Origin: Gimesia aquarii
Lineage (GTDB): Bacteria > Planctomycetota > Planctomycetia > Planctomycetales > Planctomycetaceae
Length of the DNA: 64,000 bases
NCBI RefSeq assembly: GCF_007748175.1
Contig: NZ_CP037422.1
Coordinates: 4,354,234 to 4,418,233 of the forward strand
Direction of reading: 5' to 3'
Below, one piece after another: positions 1-9,675 of the stretch. The notes under the pieces were generated by a model, which saw only the letters and a list, made by a program, of their open reading frames with translations, was not told where the DNA came from and did not search any database. The first letter of the stretch is position 1. Every line of letters starts with the position of its first letter. The position numbers and the translations under genes are program-made.

Positions 1-3000
1 CTGCAATTCTTCAAGTTGCGTTCTGAGAATCGTTTGTACTTTTCCTTTCTGGCCTTTCAAAGTAATGCTATTACTTTGCTCGGATACGAGAATCCCGGTA
101 TGAATCATCCCTTCATAAGTCACAGCCAGATACGAGGCGTAGCGACCATCGACGGCTTTATTAGGATCTAATAACGATGTCAGCAAAAAGGATTTTGATT
201 GATCCGTCAACGCAGCCAGATCTGGCCCTACCACATGACCTTTTCCATTTAAGCGATGGCAGGCAGCACACTGCTTCTCAAACACAACACTCCCACGTTG
301 TATGTTTCCCTGCTTCAGATCAATTGATTGATATTGCTTAAGAACGGCAGCCCGACTGGCACTGGTTGCTACAGAAAATATTTTCCTGGCGCGCTGGCTG
401 ATCTCAGGGCTTTTGTGTTTAGTTAGTTTATCACGATTCGTTAAATCAATCTGAGCAGGTTGAATGAGTTTCTGTTCGATGCTCTTTAATAATTCAACGG
501 TGGTACTCTCTCGTGAAAGTAATTGGTCTAGCACTTCTACTCGCAAGGCAGGAGTATACTGTTTCCAGTTTTTGAGGACAGTTTGTATGGCAGAAGAATT
601 CTGTGTATTGATCAAACTGCACAGAGCAGCAACTTGAATCTTTAGAGGAGTCTGAGGGGAAAGCAAGTCCGAAATCAATCCAATATCTTCCAGACTCTGA
701 CCTGCGCTCATTACAAATTCTATCGCACCAATCCGATATTTCTCATGACTCTGATGATCTGATATTAACTGGCTGGCACGCTCGCGTAATAGCTGCACTT
801 GCTGATGAACAGCCGCATCTTCATTGACTTTCTCGTGATTGAGTCCCCTTAAGATTTGCGAAAGAGAATCCCATTCCCATAATTGAAGCTCCTGATTTTT
901 CACAGTACCTTCTAACATGCACTCTAAAATTGTTTTCAGTGTCGCTTTATCCTTTGTGGCGATCGCCATCGCCAAGAGTGCTTCGTAAACCGGTAATAAT
1001 TTTGGTTTACTGCTGATTTGGGGAATCAGAACTGTGATCGCAGGTGCTAAGCGATCTGGTTCGAAACTCGTCAATACTGCCGACCTGATATATACATTTG
1101 CAGAATGGTCTCTCATTAATTTTAACAAACCTTGTGTCGCTACGTCCCCTTTTAATTCACCTAACGAGTAAGCCAACTGTAAGATTACCGATAAATTTCT
1201 CTCATTCTTAGTTCGCTCCAGAACGGCATTTGCCAATTCATTTGACTTGTTCAAGAACGGTTCTGATAAACGAACAACCTCTCTGCGAACACCAGCAACA
1301 GGATCATTAATCCGTGACAATAACAAATCTGAATCTAATGCCTGTAGTCCTTCCAAACTGCTTAATGCTTGTACCCTGGACTCGGGTAAGTCTGCATTTA
1401 CTGCAATAGATTTGATGATTGGAATTGTTTCCGAAGCAGATCGTAGAAGCAGTTCCTGCTGTACCATATCACGTAATGTACCATTACTTGATTTCAACAG
1501 ATTCGCTAATTCTACTGAAGATAGCTTTTTGAGATTCGGTGCAGGTATCCGTTCTTGATCTTTGCGACTGATTCGATAGATTCTGCCTCGCGTCTCGCCA
1601 GCTCGTACGTTGAGTTTGGCGACTGCTTCGGGGGAAAGCCACTTCGGGTGTTCAATTAAATAGCGGTACATATCAACGATCATTACCGTTCCATCAGGAC
1701 TCATGCGCGCCTGCACGGGACGAAACCAGTTATCGGTTGAAGTCAAAAAATCGCGATCTTGCTCTTCCGCAGCACGCTCACCAGCAAAACTGACACCTTT
1801 CGGATGAACTAACATCCGATGTACTAATTGATTGACAGGTTCACAAAGGAAAGCATTACCATAGAAATCATCTCCCAGTTTACGGTCACGATAGAGTCCT
1901 AGACCACAGACTGATGTAGGACGTCCGCGTGGTCCGCTTAAATGGAATTGCACCAGTTCCCCCACAGGAAAGAGCTCACTCCGATGACTCCCCTGAGGAA
2001 CGGAGACTTCTGGCGGAGGAGAAACGACAAACGGATTCTTTCGAAAATATGATTCAGTCACTGGATAATGCAAACAGAGACTCCCGTTACGGCAGCCAAA
2101 CCAGTTTCCCCAGTCGTCTCGAACCCGCCCCTGTTGAGAACGTCCACTCACGGGTTCCAATTCTCCCGTCTCCGGCTGAAAGCGAAAATCGCGATTCGTA
2201 ACATTAACAGTCTGACCATTGAACGACTTTATGATTCCACCAAACAAGCCACCTGAAGCATAAACCCAGTTATCAAGTCCGGGAACCAAGCTGTTGACGC
2301 GTGCTTGAAAATTATGTGTAGCGAATCCGGTTAAGATTTTACGCTGAACGTCAGCTTTTCCATCGCCGCTTGTATCTTCAGCATAGATCACATCGGGCGC
2401 GGCACAAACGAGAACTCCTTTTTTCCAAACCATCAACCCGGTAGGGAAAGCAAGCCCTTCTAAAAAAACAGTGGCTTTGTCGTAGACTCCATCTTGATCC
2501 AGATCTTCCAGATACTTGACGACCCCTCCCGGTTTCATATTCCCATCAATACCAAGTGGATAATCACGCATCTCGACTACCCAAAGCTTTCCATCGGGAC
2601 CGAATTCAATTGCGACGGGGTCAATTACAAGAGGCTCTGCGGCTACAAGTTCTACCTTAAGATTATCGGCATAATTCATACGGGAGATCGATTCGGCAGG
2701 ACTCAAGGGTCGTTTACCACCAGTTTGGCTGACATCCACTTCTGCACGAAATGAAGCTGGTAGCTGTCGATCAACCTCGTCTAGAATTTTTTTCTCTAAA
2801 CCTGGCGCAAGTGACGCCGGTAAATCATACCAGACCATCGCGTTCCGACCCTCATAGCCACCTTCCTGTAAAACACGTTCAGACGGAATGTAACAAGGCA
2901 CATCGTTCGAATAAGCCGTAACCCAAATCTTTGCACCATGCGTTTGTTTAAGCGCCAGAGAATAATCAACGACTACTTCGCCACCCAGAAAAACCATTGC

Positions 3001-4089
3001 CAGGTCATTACCAAAGACCCAAGAGGTCACTGGATAAACAATTTTATCAGTTAAAGCCTGCCCCTGTTTGAGCCGTCGAAGGTTCTTACGCGCAAAGTAT
3101 CCTGTGATTCCTTTTTTATTTTTCTGCTCTTCCCATTCTTCTCGTGTTGGAGGGGTATCTAATGGAAGCACCAACTCTTTATTCGTAGCGATGAGATTTC
3201 CTGAAATTCTGGTCAATTCTGTTTTGAGGCGTTGCCTTACACCTTTTGCAATAACCTGACCATTTACCCGCGCGGCTCCTTGATCATCGCCTCTAATTTT
3301 TGGATTCTGATCAGCCCCACAACCAATTACTACCATTCCCATACAGCCTGGAGTATCTGATTCAATCCCCTCGACGGCACACCCAGCCCAGTCACCGGAC
3401 ATGAAAGGAACTCCTCCCAACGTCGTACAATGACAGGCATAATTTACCAGAATCGCTCGTGATTGCCCCTCAATGCTTTTCACATGCAGAATTGGTAGAC
3501 TGTGATCTTTAGGACCTGTAATCAGCCGACGGTTTTTAGCAAAGTCTGCAACACTTATGCCCCATTCTAATATGGAAGGCTGAGCGTCTTTAATCGCTTT
3601 CTCTGCGACCTGAACGAGTGAGGTAACGAGTTCTTGTGTGTATCGATCAATACGGGCTAATTCCTCTGGTGAAAGATCCTTCATATACAAATTATGCAGG
3701 ACTCCATTGAGCATCGGAGCGGAATGCGTATGTGTGGAACTGATCACAACGTTTTCAGCATTAATTTTGTATTTCTGTTTCAGATTCGCGACAACTGCTT
3801 TCGTGACTGATGCAGGAACCCCACAATTATCGACAGCGATCAGAACATGTGGTTGCCCCTGCTCATTTTTAACTGCGATCGCACGGGCCCACAACTGCTG
3901 CTCCACGCGCGAAATCAACTCGGTACTGCGTGATGCGTAACCACTCAGCAATACAGGATATTCTGGAGTGATATCAATCTTGGCGACACCTACCAAGTAA
4001 GTGCTTTGATTTTCTGCATATAGGACGGAAATGAAACTAGATAGTAAAATTGCTACTACAAAAAAACGGGTTACACTCATCTTCAACAT
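1..4089 (-). CDS. Ceramidase-like / PVC dehydrogenase / haem-binding fusion protein (3' end outside window)
   Basis: An uninterrupted frame of 1363 codons runs from the ATG at 4089 (GGGGAG seven bases upstream) off the left edge. Residues 1-24 form a signal peptide ending near LYA. Residues ~28-430 resemble neutral/alkaline ceramidases, with HTHSAP at H120/H122 and a YACHCTTLGG segment near residue 215. Residues ~465-850 match the PVC-group membrane-bound dehydrogenase propeller (WVVEMRDYP, then MIVDMYRYLIEHP). Next comes a helical HEAT-like stretch (~870-1230), then the PVC haem-binding module with CAACH at C1274, C1277 and H1278. By family the protein is exported; ceramidases cleave N-acyl sphingoid amides and the rear half is a predicted haem-linked sugar or alcohol oxidoreductase. 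The real substrate is unknown. The gene is divergent from the XylR-like regulator at 4294, which may control it. Domain assignment is confident, function is not. Confidence 0.88.
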   Translation of the reverse strand, partial: MLKMSVTRFFVVAILLSSFISVLYAENQSTYLVGVAKIDITPEYPVLLSGYASRSTELISRVEQQLWARAIAVKNEQGQPHVLIAVDNCGVPASVTKAVVANLKQKYKINAENVVISSTHTHSAPMLNGVLHNLYMKDLSPEELARIDRYTQELVTSLVQVAEKAIKDAQPSILEWGISVADFAKNRRLITGPKDHSLPILHVKSIEGQSRAILVNYACHCTTLGGVPFMSGDWAGCAVEGIESDTPGCMGMVVIGCGADQNPKIRGDDQGAARVNGQVIAKGVRQRLKTELTRISGNLIATNKELVLPLDTPPTREEWEEQKNKKGITGYFARKNLRRLKQGQALTDKIVYPVTSWVFGNDLAMVFLGGEVVVDYSLALKQTHGAKIWVTAYSNDVPCYIPSERVLQEGGYEGRNAMVWYDLPASLAPGLEKKILDEVDRQLPASFRAEVDVSQTGGKRPLSPAESISRMNYADNLKVELVAAEPLVIDPVAIEFGPDGKLWVVEMRDYPLGIDGNMKPGGVVKYLEDLDQDGVYDKATVFLEGLAFPTGLMVWKKGVLVCAAPDVIYAEDTSGDGKADVQRKILTGFATHNFQARVNSLVPGLDNWVYASGGLFGGIIKSFNGQTVNVTNRDFRFQPETGELEPVSGRSQQGRVRDDWGNWFGCRNGSLCLHYPVTESYFRKNPFVVSPPPEVSVPQGSHRSELFPVGELVQFHLSGPRGRPTSVCGLGLYRDRKLGDDFYGNAFLCEPVNQLVHRMLVHPKGVSFAGERAAEEQDRDFLTSTDNWFRPVQARMSPDGTVMIVDMYRYLIEHPKWLSPEAVAKLNVRAGETRGRIYRISRKDQERIPAPNLKKLSSVELANLLKSSNGTLRDMVQQELLLRSASETIPIIKSIAVNADLPESRVQALSSLEGLQALDSDLLLSRINDPVAGVRREVVRLSEPFLNKSNELANAVLERTKNERNLSVILQLAYSLGELKGDVATQGLLKLMRDHSANVYIRSAVLTSFEPDRLAPAITVLIPQISSKPKLLPVYEALLAMAIATKDKATLKTILECMLEGTVKNQELQLWEWDSLSQILRGLNHEKVNEDAAVHQQVQLLRERASQLISDHQSHEKYRIGAIEFVMSAGQSLEDIGLISDLLSPQTPLKIQVAALCSLINTQNSSAIQTVLKNWKQYTPALRVEVLDQLLSRESTTVELLKSIEQKLIQPAQIDLTNRDKLTKHKSPEISQRARKIFSVATSASRAAVLKQYQSIDLKQGNIQRGSVVFEKQCAACHRLNGKGHVVGPDLAALTDQSKSFLLTSLLDPNKAVDGRYASYLAVTYEGMIHTGILVSEQSNSITLKGQKGKVQTILRTQLEELQ

Positions 4090-4293
4090 TTTGGTCTCCC
4101 CAACAGACGTTGAACCAGTAGCGCATCAATCGAGTTGAAAAACAAAAAAAACATCGAGAATTATTGTTTCCAAAAGACTCATTCGTCTATCATTTTATGA
4201 ATTCGAATCTTCAGTGTACCTGCTCAGTTCACTCAGAATCAATCCAGTACTGCGACAGTATCTTTCAAAATTGCGACAACCCGAAACACGATC

Positions 4294-5451
4294 ATGCCAC
4301 ACCGTACACCACAAGTAGCTATTTTTATCGAAACATCAAAAACATTTGGTCGTGGGATTCTACAAGGCATTTCGACCTATTCACGCACTCATGGACCCTG
4401 GTCTATTTTTATCGATGAGTGGGGACCTGCGAGTTCACTTCCCGATTGGATCAAGGATTGGGATGGAGATGGAATTATCGCCAGAGTTCGCTCACAACAG
4501 ATGGCAGATCGCTTACATCAAGCTGGTGTTCCCATTGTTGACACACTGCAACAGATATCCAACTCTGACCTTCCCGGCGTCTATTCCGATGATATTGCTA
4601 TCGCGGCATTAGCCTTTGAACACTTGCACGATCGTCACTTGAGACATTTTGCGTTTGTAGGTGTTGAAAGATCCAATTGGTCACTACGACGTAGTATCGC
4701 TTTTACCGATCTTGTAAAACGACACGGATTCGAATGTGAACTTTATTCACCACTTTCCCGCAGGCGTTTTTCCGAAAGTTGGAATGGAGGCCAGGAGGAC
4801 CTGGGAGACTGGCTGGAATCACTTCCTAAACCTGTTGGTTTAATGGCTGCACATGATCTACGCGCGTTATGCGTTCTAGATGCCTGCAGTCGTCGAAACA
4901 TTGCTGTTCCTGAACAGGTTGCCGTTGTTGGCGTAGATAATGATGATGTATTCTGTGAAGCGATTAACCCGCACCTCACCAGCATCTCTCATCAGTCAGA
5001 ACAGATTGGCTACGAAGCTGCTTCGCTACTCGATCATTTAATGAAAGGAAAAACCACACCATGTTCTCCTTTGATGCTTCCCCCTAGAACTCTGGTTCCA
5101 CGCAGATCGACCGACATCATCGCTGTGAACGATCTTGCAATTGCTTCTGCTTTGGAATTTATAAGGCGCAATGCATGCTCTAAAATAAACGTTGCTTTAA
5201 TTTCGCAACACGTAAATCTTACAAGACGTTCTCTGGAACGACGTTTTATGCGGTTGGTTGGTAAAACACCGCATCAATTAATCGCGGAAGAGCGGCTTCG
5301 CCGAGCAAAACAACTTTTAATTGATACCGATTTTACTCTAGAAAGAATTGCATCAATGGCAGGGTTTTCGAGTGCTGCTTATTTGAGTGTTGTCATCAAA
5401 GCGCATGAAAATTGTACGCCGACTGAATTTCGCCATGTAGCAAATCATTAA
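4294..5451 (+). CDS. XylR-type AraC-family transcriptional regulator with sugar-binding domain
   Basis: This 385-residue protein starts as XylR-type regulators do (PQVAIFIETSKTFGRGIL), giving a LacI/periplasmic-binding-protein-like ligand domain at ~5-270. The C-terminal ~100 residues form an AraC/XylS double helix-turn-helix, with SALEFIRRNACSKI, NLTRRSLERRF and FTLERIASMAGFSSAAYLS. Such proteins bind a sugar and activate or repress nearby catabolic genes. There is no clear ribosome binding site before the ATG at 4294, but no other in-frame start keeps the ligand domain intact. The gene is divergent from the ceramidase/dehydrogenase fusion, sharing a ~200-base spacer, so that gene is the obvious target. 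The ligand cannot be told from sequence. Confidence 0.9.
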   Translation: MPHRTPQVAIFIETSKTFGRGILQGISTYSRTHGPWSIFIDEWGPASSLPDWIKDWDGDGIIARVRSQQMADRLHQAGVPIVDTLQQISNSDLPGVYSDDIAIAALAFEHLHDRHLRHFAFVGVERSNWSLRRSIAFTDLVKRHGFECELYSPLSRRRFSESWNGGQEDLGDWLESLPKPVGLMAAHDLRALCVLDACSRRNIAVPEQVAVVGVDNDDVFCEAINPHLTSISHQSEQIGYEAASLLDHLMKGKTTPCSPLMLPPRTLVPRRSTDIIAVNDLAIASALEFIRRNACSKINVALISQHVNLTRRSLERRFMRLVGKTPHQLIAEERLRRAKQLLIDTDFTLERIASMAGFSSAAYLSVVIKAHENCTPTEFRHVANH

Positions 5452-5659
5452 ATGAAACAGGAACGCATTTTTCTTTCGCAAAAATGCATTAATCATATTT
5501 CCTGCTTTCATCGAGTGAAAACAGCATAAAGTTCAAACTTATTTATCATTTTCATGAGACTAAAAAATACAAGCCATGCATAGATCTTACAGCCTATTGA
5601 CTCCCTAATAGTTTACTCATAAAATAACGAACCTTACGATCCACTTGTAAGGGGTTAAG

Positions 5660-6142
5660 ATGCCACATACTAACTTGCGCCAAGAACTTGGAAAAAAACA
5701 ACCTTTCGACTCCCTTGAACAGGAAGCCGTTCTGAATATTTTGCGAACAAGCGACATCTTTCATAATCAATTCGGAAGACTTTTTAGAGAGTTTGGCTTA
5801 ACGCCTTCTCAATATAACGTACTTCGCATTCTGCGTGGGGAAGGCAAACCGATGCCTTCTCTGGAAATCGCTGATCGAATGGTACAAGTTGTCCCCGCAA
5901 TCACCGGTCTGATAGACCGCCTCCAGGCTCAGAAACTTGTAAACCGAAAACGCTGTACTGCGGATCGACGGGTCGTATTTATTGAGATCACCTCTAAAGC
6001 ATTGGAGCTGTTGAAAGAACTTGACGAACCTGACCGAAATTTACACCGTAAACTCATCGGACATTTAAGTTCGGATGAACTCGCTGAACTATCTCGGCTA
6101 CTGGAAAAAGCACGTACCTCTTTGAGTTCCTGTAAAACCTAA
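5660..6142 (+). CDS. MarR-family transcriptional regulator
   Basis: A 160-residue protein with the MarR winged-helix layout. Dimerisation helices lie at ~20-55 and ~125-155, and the recognition region is SLEIADRMVQVVPAITGLID at ~75-95. The wing contains the DRR signature in CTADRRVVFIEIT. AAGGGG precedes the ATG at 5660 with good spacing. MarR proteins are dimeric repressors that respond to small phenolic or oxidant ligands and usually control themselves or an adjacent gene. No co-directional partner abuts it: the next gene is over 500 bases away and belongs to another system. The regulated target is therefore unknown. Confidence 0.9.
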   Translation: MPHTNLRQELGKKQPFDSLEQEAVLNILRTSDIFHNQFGRLFREFGLTPSQYNVLRILRGEGKPMPSLEIADRMVQVVPAITGLIDRLQAQKLVNRKRCTADRRVVFIEITSKALELLKELDEPDRNLHRKLIGHLSSDELAELSRLLEKARTSLSSCKT

Positions 6143-6658
6143 CTCATGTGTTCTACTTAGTATCAATCTATTAATGAGTACAACCCAAAAATGCCTCCCC
6201 TAATCAGTAAATGCAACATTCTAGTTGGTATATCTAACCATAAAGAGAACTTTAGTTTGAACATTGTGTCTCAAGTATAAACCATCCAAAGACTAATGGA
6301 CAAAAAGTGGGTATATATTTCCTATTTAGATCAAAAAAAGCGATTTGTGAAAGACAAATATATTTTAAAATGAATATAACTACGAACTAGCGATATACTT
6401 TTGATTGAAATTTCATTAGCAAAACAAATAAATCGGGGAGGTCTTATCTCAGAAAAAATTTTTATTTCATTATGAATATATATCGAGTAAATTAGTATAT
6501 ATAATGATTTTCATCATATATTGTTTCTCGAAATATGATGTTTCGTAATCACCATTCATAATATAGCATCGCTATAGAACACAGTACTTTAAGATGGCGA
6601 CATGGAGTTGAATCAAAGATGGAGCAGGTATGTATCCATTGTCTAAGGAACAAGCTAA
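6143..6658. other. AT-rich intergenic region
   Basis: This is a 516-base gap between the MarR gene and the ECF sigma gene. It is strongly AT-rich with many TATA-like runs around 6350-6530. A small inverted repeat (TTTGT-gaaag-ACAAA) lies near 6346-6360. It presumably holds the promoter of the sigma-kinase pair. I see no convincing coding frame, RNA gene or repeat. Confidence 0.5.
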
Positions 6659-7273
6659 ATGAACTACAGCTCCGAATGGCCTTCAACACATATCTCGCTT
6701 TTGAATCGAGTGCGCATACCTTCAGACTCCGAAGCATGGAAAGAATTTGTAAAAATTTATGGACCACTGATTTATAACTACTGTCGAAAATCCAGATTAA
6801 ACGATAGTGATTCGGAAGATGTTTGCCAGGACGTATTCCGTCAAATCAGTTCTTCCCTTCATACTTTTGAGTACAATCAAAAACTAGGGCGTTTCAGGTC
6901 TTGGCTGGGGACTGTCACATATCATGAAATTTGTCGATGCTTCAAAAAAAATAAACGCTATCAAAATCAGACCGGCTCAAACGGGCTTCAAGAATTTATC
7001 TATGAGCAACCAGGAGAGATCGACGCGGCCTGGTCTGATGAATTTTGTGGGCATATCTACCAGACAGCATTAGAAAACATCCGATCTGAATTTGATGAGA
7101 AAACCTGGAAGGCTTTTGAACTCACATGGATCATGGATAAACCTCCTAAGGAAACTGCGGCCGAGCTTAAAACAGAAGTTCCCTGGGTCTACAAAGCTAA
7201 ATTTCTTGTTCAAAGAAAGTTAAAGGAAGAAATACAAAGACTTTCGTTTGATAGTATTGTATTTCAAAAATAG
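6659..7273 (+). CDS. ECF-family RNA polymerase sigma factor
   Basis: This 204-residue protein has sigma region 2 at ~25-95 (FVKIYGPLIYNYCRKS, then DSEDVCQDVFRQI and FRSWLGTVTYHEICRCF). Sigma region 4 is at ~140-195 (FELTWIMDKPPKETAAEL, then VYKAKFLVQRKLKEEI). It has no region 1.1 or 3, as expected of ECF sigma factors, which redirect RNA polymerase to a small regulon. AAGGAA lies about nine bases before the ATG. The kinase gene begins 19 bases after the stop. That protein carries an anti-sigma-type zinc finger, so the two very likely form a sigma/sensor pair. Sigma/kinase pairs of this kind are common in planctomycetes. The signal and target promoters are unknown. Confidence 0.93.
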   Translation: MNYSSEWPSTHISLLNRVRIPSDSEAWKEFVKIYGPLIYNYCRKSRLNDSDSEDVCQDVFRQISSSLHTFEYNQKLGRFRSWLGTVTYHEICRCFKKNKRYQNQTGSNGLQEFIYEQPGEIDAAWSDEFCGHIYQTALENIRSEFDEKTWKAFELTWIMDKPPKETAAELKTEVPWVYKAKFLVQRKLKEEIQRLSFDSIVFQK

Positions 7274-7292
7274 ATAATAACTTGAGTCTTTC

Positions 7293-9491
7293 ATGGATAA
7301 GTGTCTCTCAGATAATTTGTTGTTACAGTATCTCCTGAATGACCTTGATACAGATACGTGTGAGATTGTAAGGGTTCATCTGAATGAGTGCCCAAGTTGC
7401 CAAAAAAGAACGGAAATCTATTCTGAAGATAGCGAGCTCAAACAATGGCAGCAATGCCATCTAAGACGTCAAAACGGTGATGACTCACAATATCATCCGT
7501 TTTCTCAAGACAAATTAGATCGCTTATTTAATTCTACAATCTCATCGATTCAACAATCAAAAACCGCAGTTGCAAAAAAAACTCTACCCTCCAGTCATAA
7601 CAGCAACATCCTATTACGAAAAGAGCCTGAGCAAACCCCTATTCGAGTGATTGGTCAATACCAGCTGATAAAAAAAATTGGCCAGGGAGGAATGGGGGTT
7701 GTCTATGAGTCAATACACTCAAGATTGAAAAAACAAGTTGTCCTTAAATTGCTATTGAATAAAGACTGGGAAAATACTGACCAGACTCAAAGATTCTATC
7801 GCGAAATGGAACTGATAGGACAGTTAGACCACCCCAACATTGTTAAGGCAACAGATGCAGGGGAAGCTGATGACACCTGTTTTCTGGTTATGGAATATCT
7901 GGATGGCCATGACTTAAAAACAATTCTCAAACAGGAAGGCCCTTTGTCAATCACAGCTGCCTGCTCAATCTTAAGGCAAGCCGCCAATGGGCTCCAGTAT
8001 ATTCACAACCATGATTTGATCCACAGAGACATCAAACCGTCTAATCTTTTTTTAACCACTGATGGACAAGTCAAAATTCTCGACCTGGGATTAGCCGGAC
8101 TGCGACACGAGGGCTCTTCTCTGGATGATTTAACCGACACAAATTGTATCATGGGTAGTGCCTACTACATGGCTCCAGAGCAGGCACAAAGTATTAAAAC
8201 GATTGATCAACGTTCTGACATCTACAGCTTGGGCTGCACCTTTTACCAACTCTTAACAGGTAAGGTTCCATTCAGAAGAGAAACACCCGTTGAAACTATT
8301 ATCGCACATCGAGAAGATTCCATACCTCATTTAGTTGATCAGCTTCCGGAGATCCCCGTGCAACTGGAAGAATTGTTTCAATCGATGGTAAAAAAAAGTC
8401 CGGATGATCGAATCCAAACGATGGCTGAAGTCGTTAGAATACTCGACGAATTTCTAAACCAAAAAAATGAATTATTACTTAACGAATCATCGGACACATA
8501 TTTGACTGAAAGCCAAGAGCTGAAAGAACTATGTCTTAAGACCGTGCTAACACCTCCCGTTGAGGCGCAGAAGTACTATTCCAGCACACATTACCAACCT
8601 TCTAAACGCATTCTGAAATATAAAAAAACAATTATTATTGCGTCAATAATATTAATGACTGGAATTCTAACACTTGGAATTCAATACATCTCACGCACCA
8701 ATCACTTTACAAATACTAAGCTTAAATCCACTTCAACGATCCCGAATGTTCGACAACCGAAAAAAGCAAATTCCAAATCTAATCCAACTCCGGCACTAAC
8801 TTCAACTCAAGCGACAATTGAAAGAGATGCGGCTAATTGGGCATTGGACCACGGCTGCGAAATAAAAATTGTAGTACCATACGGAGAAGAATACCCAACA
8901 ATAGAACAAAAGAAATCGTTGCCAAATGAAGATTTTTATGTGAAGACCATTGCGTTTAAAAAAATTCAGATGATAACTCAAGAGAAATTGAGTCGACTAT
9001 CTGGCCTTACTAACCTATACGAGCTTCAGTTAAACGACAACCCTATAGAAGACGATGCACTTGCTGCGATTAGTGGTTTAACTTCACTCCAAATACTTGA
9101 TCTACATGCTTCTGGAATCACTGACAAAGGGTTATCTCACATAAGCAATCTAAAAAGTTTGACAAATCTCTCACTTCAAATAAATCCAAATATTACGGAC
9201 GAAGGTTTGCAAGTTATAAATCAGTTACAAAATTTGGTGTCACTAAATCTTGCGAAAACGAATATTTCAGATGAAGGCCTGATATTTATTCAAAACAATC
9301 AAAAAATTGATTGGTTAAATATTGAAGGAACTAAAGTAAGTGATGAGTCAGTTAAACACCTCAAAAAACTAATTCTCTTAGAACATCTTTTTGTAAAAGG
9401 CTCAAAAATATCCAAGGCGGGAATCAAAGAAATCAATGATTTCTTTAAGAAAAGAAAACATTTACCATTTTATATAAATCCCACACCCTAA
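7293..9491 (+). CDS. Membrane Ser/Thr protein kinase with N-terminal anti-sigma zinc finger and C-terminal leucine-rich repeats
   Basis: In order along 732 residues: an anti-sigma-type zinc finger H29-x3-C33-x2-C36 (VHLNECPSC); a Hanks-type kinase domain from ~123 to 390; a transmembrane helix at ~445-466; and a leucine-rich-repeat region at ~555-715 with 'T-D-E-G-L' spacing. The kinase motifs are complete: the glycine loop GQGGMG at 130-135, lysine K152, catalytic HRD at 244-246, DLG (in place of DFG) at D264, and MAPEQ. The kinase is therefore expected to be active and cytoplasmic, with the repeats outside. It follows the ECF sigma gene by 19 bases. The inferred role is to hold the sigma factor by the zinc finger and release or modify it when the repeat domain senses a ligand. 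Confidence 0.93.
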   Translation: MDKCLSDNLLLQYLLNDLDTDTCEIVRVHLNECPSCQKRTEIYSEDSELKQWQQCHLRRQNGDDSQYHPFSQDKLDRLFNSTISSIQQSKTAVAKKTLPSSHNSNILLRKEPEQTPIRVIGQYQLIKKIGQGGMGVVYESIHSRLKKQVVLKLLLNKDWENTDQTQRFYREMELIGQLDHPNIVKATDAGEADDTCFLVMEYLDGHDLKTILKQEGPLSITAACSILRQAANGLQYIHNHDLIHRDIKPSNLFLTTDGQVKILDLGLAGLRHEGSSLDDLTDTNCIMGSAYYMAPEQAQSIKTIDQRSDIYSLGCTFYQLLTGKVPFRRETPVETIIAHREDSIPHLVDQLPEIPVQLEELFQSMVKKSPDDRIQTMAEVVRILDEFLNQKNELLLNESSDTYLTESQELKELCLKTVLTPPVEAQKYYSSTHYQPSKRILKYKKTIIIASIILMTGILTLGIQYISRTNHFTNTKLKSTSTIPNVRQPKKANSKSNPTPALTSTQATIERDAANWALDHGCEIKIVVPYGEEYPTIEQKKSLPNEDFYVKTIAFKKIQMITQEKLSRLSGLTNLYELQLNDNPIEDDALAAISGLTSLQILDLHASGITDKGLSHISNLKSLTNLSLQINPNITDEGLQVINQLQNLVSLNLAKTNISDEGLIFIQNNQKIDWLNIEGTKVSDESVKHLKKLILLEHLFVKGSKISKAGIKEINDFFKKRKHLPFYINPTP

Positions 9492-9675
9492 TAATCGATA
9501 TTTGTACCCACTGAGCATTCACTACGTTCACACTTCAATACGATTTTCATAATCTAAACTCTCTTCTAATGTGAACGAATCCTACCTCTACAAATTCTTG
9601 TCTTGACTCATGTATGCCCTTTTGAATACTTGAATTCAGATCTGTGTTAATCACCTATTGATAAAGGGCCAATAT

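Noticed and set aside
7293..9491. Kinase as a pseudokinase because of DLG instead of DFG
   Set aside because: DLG is common in active bacterial Hanks-type kinases, and the glycine loop, lysine K152 and HRD are intact.
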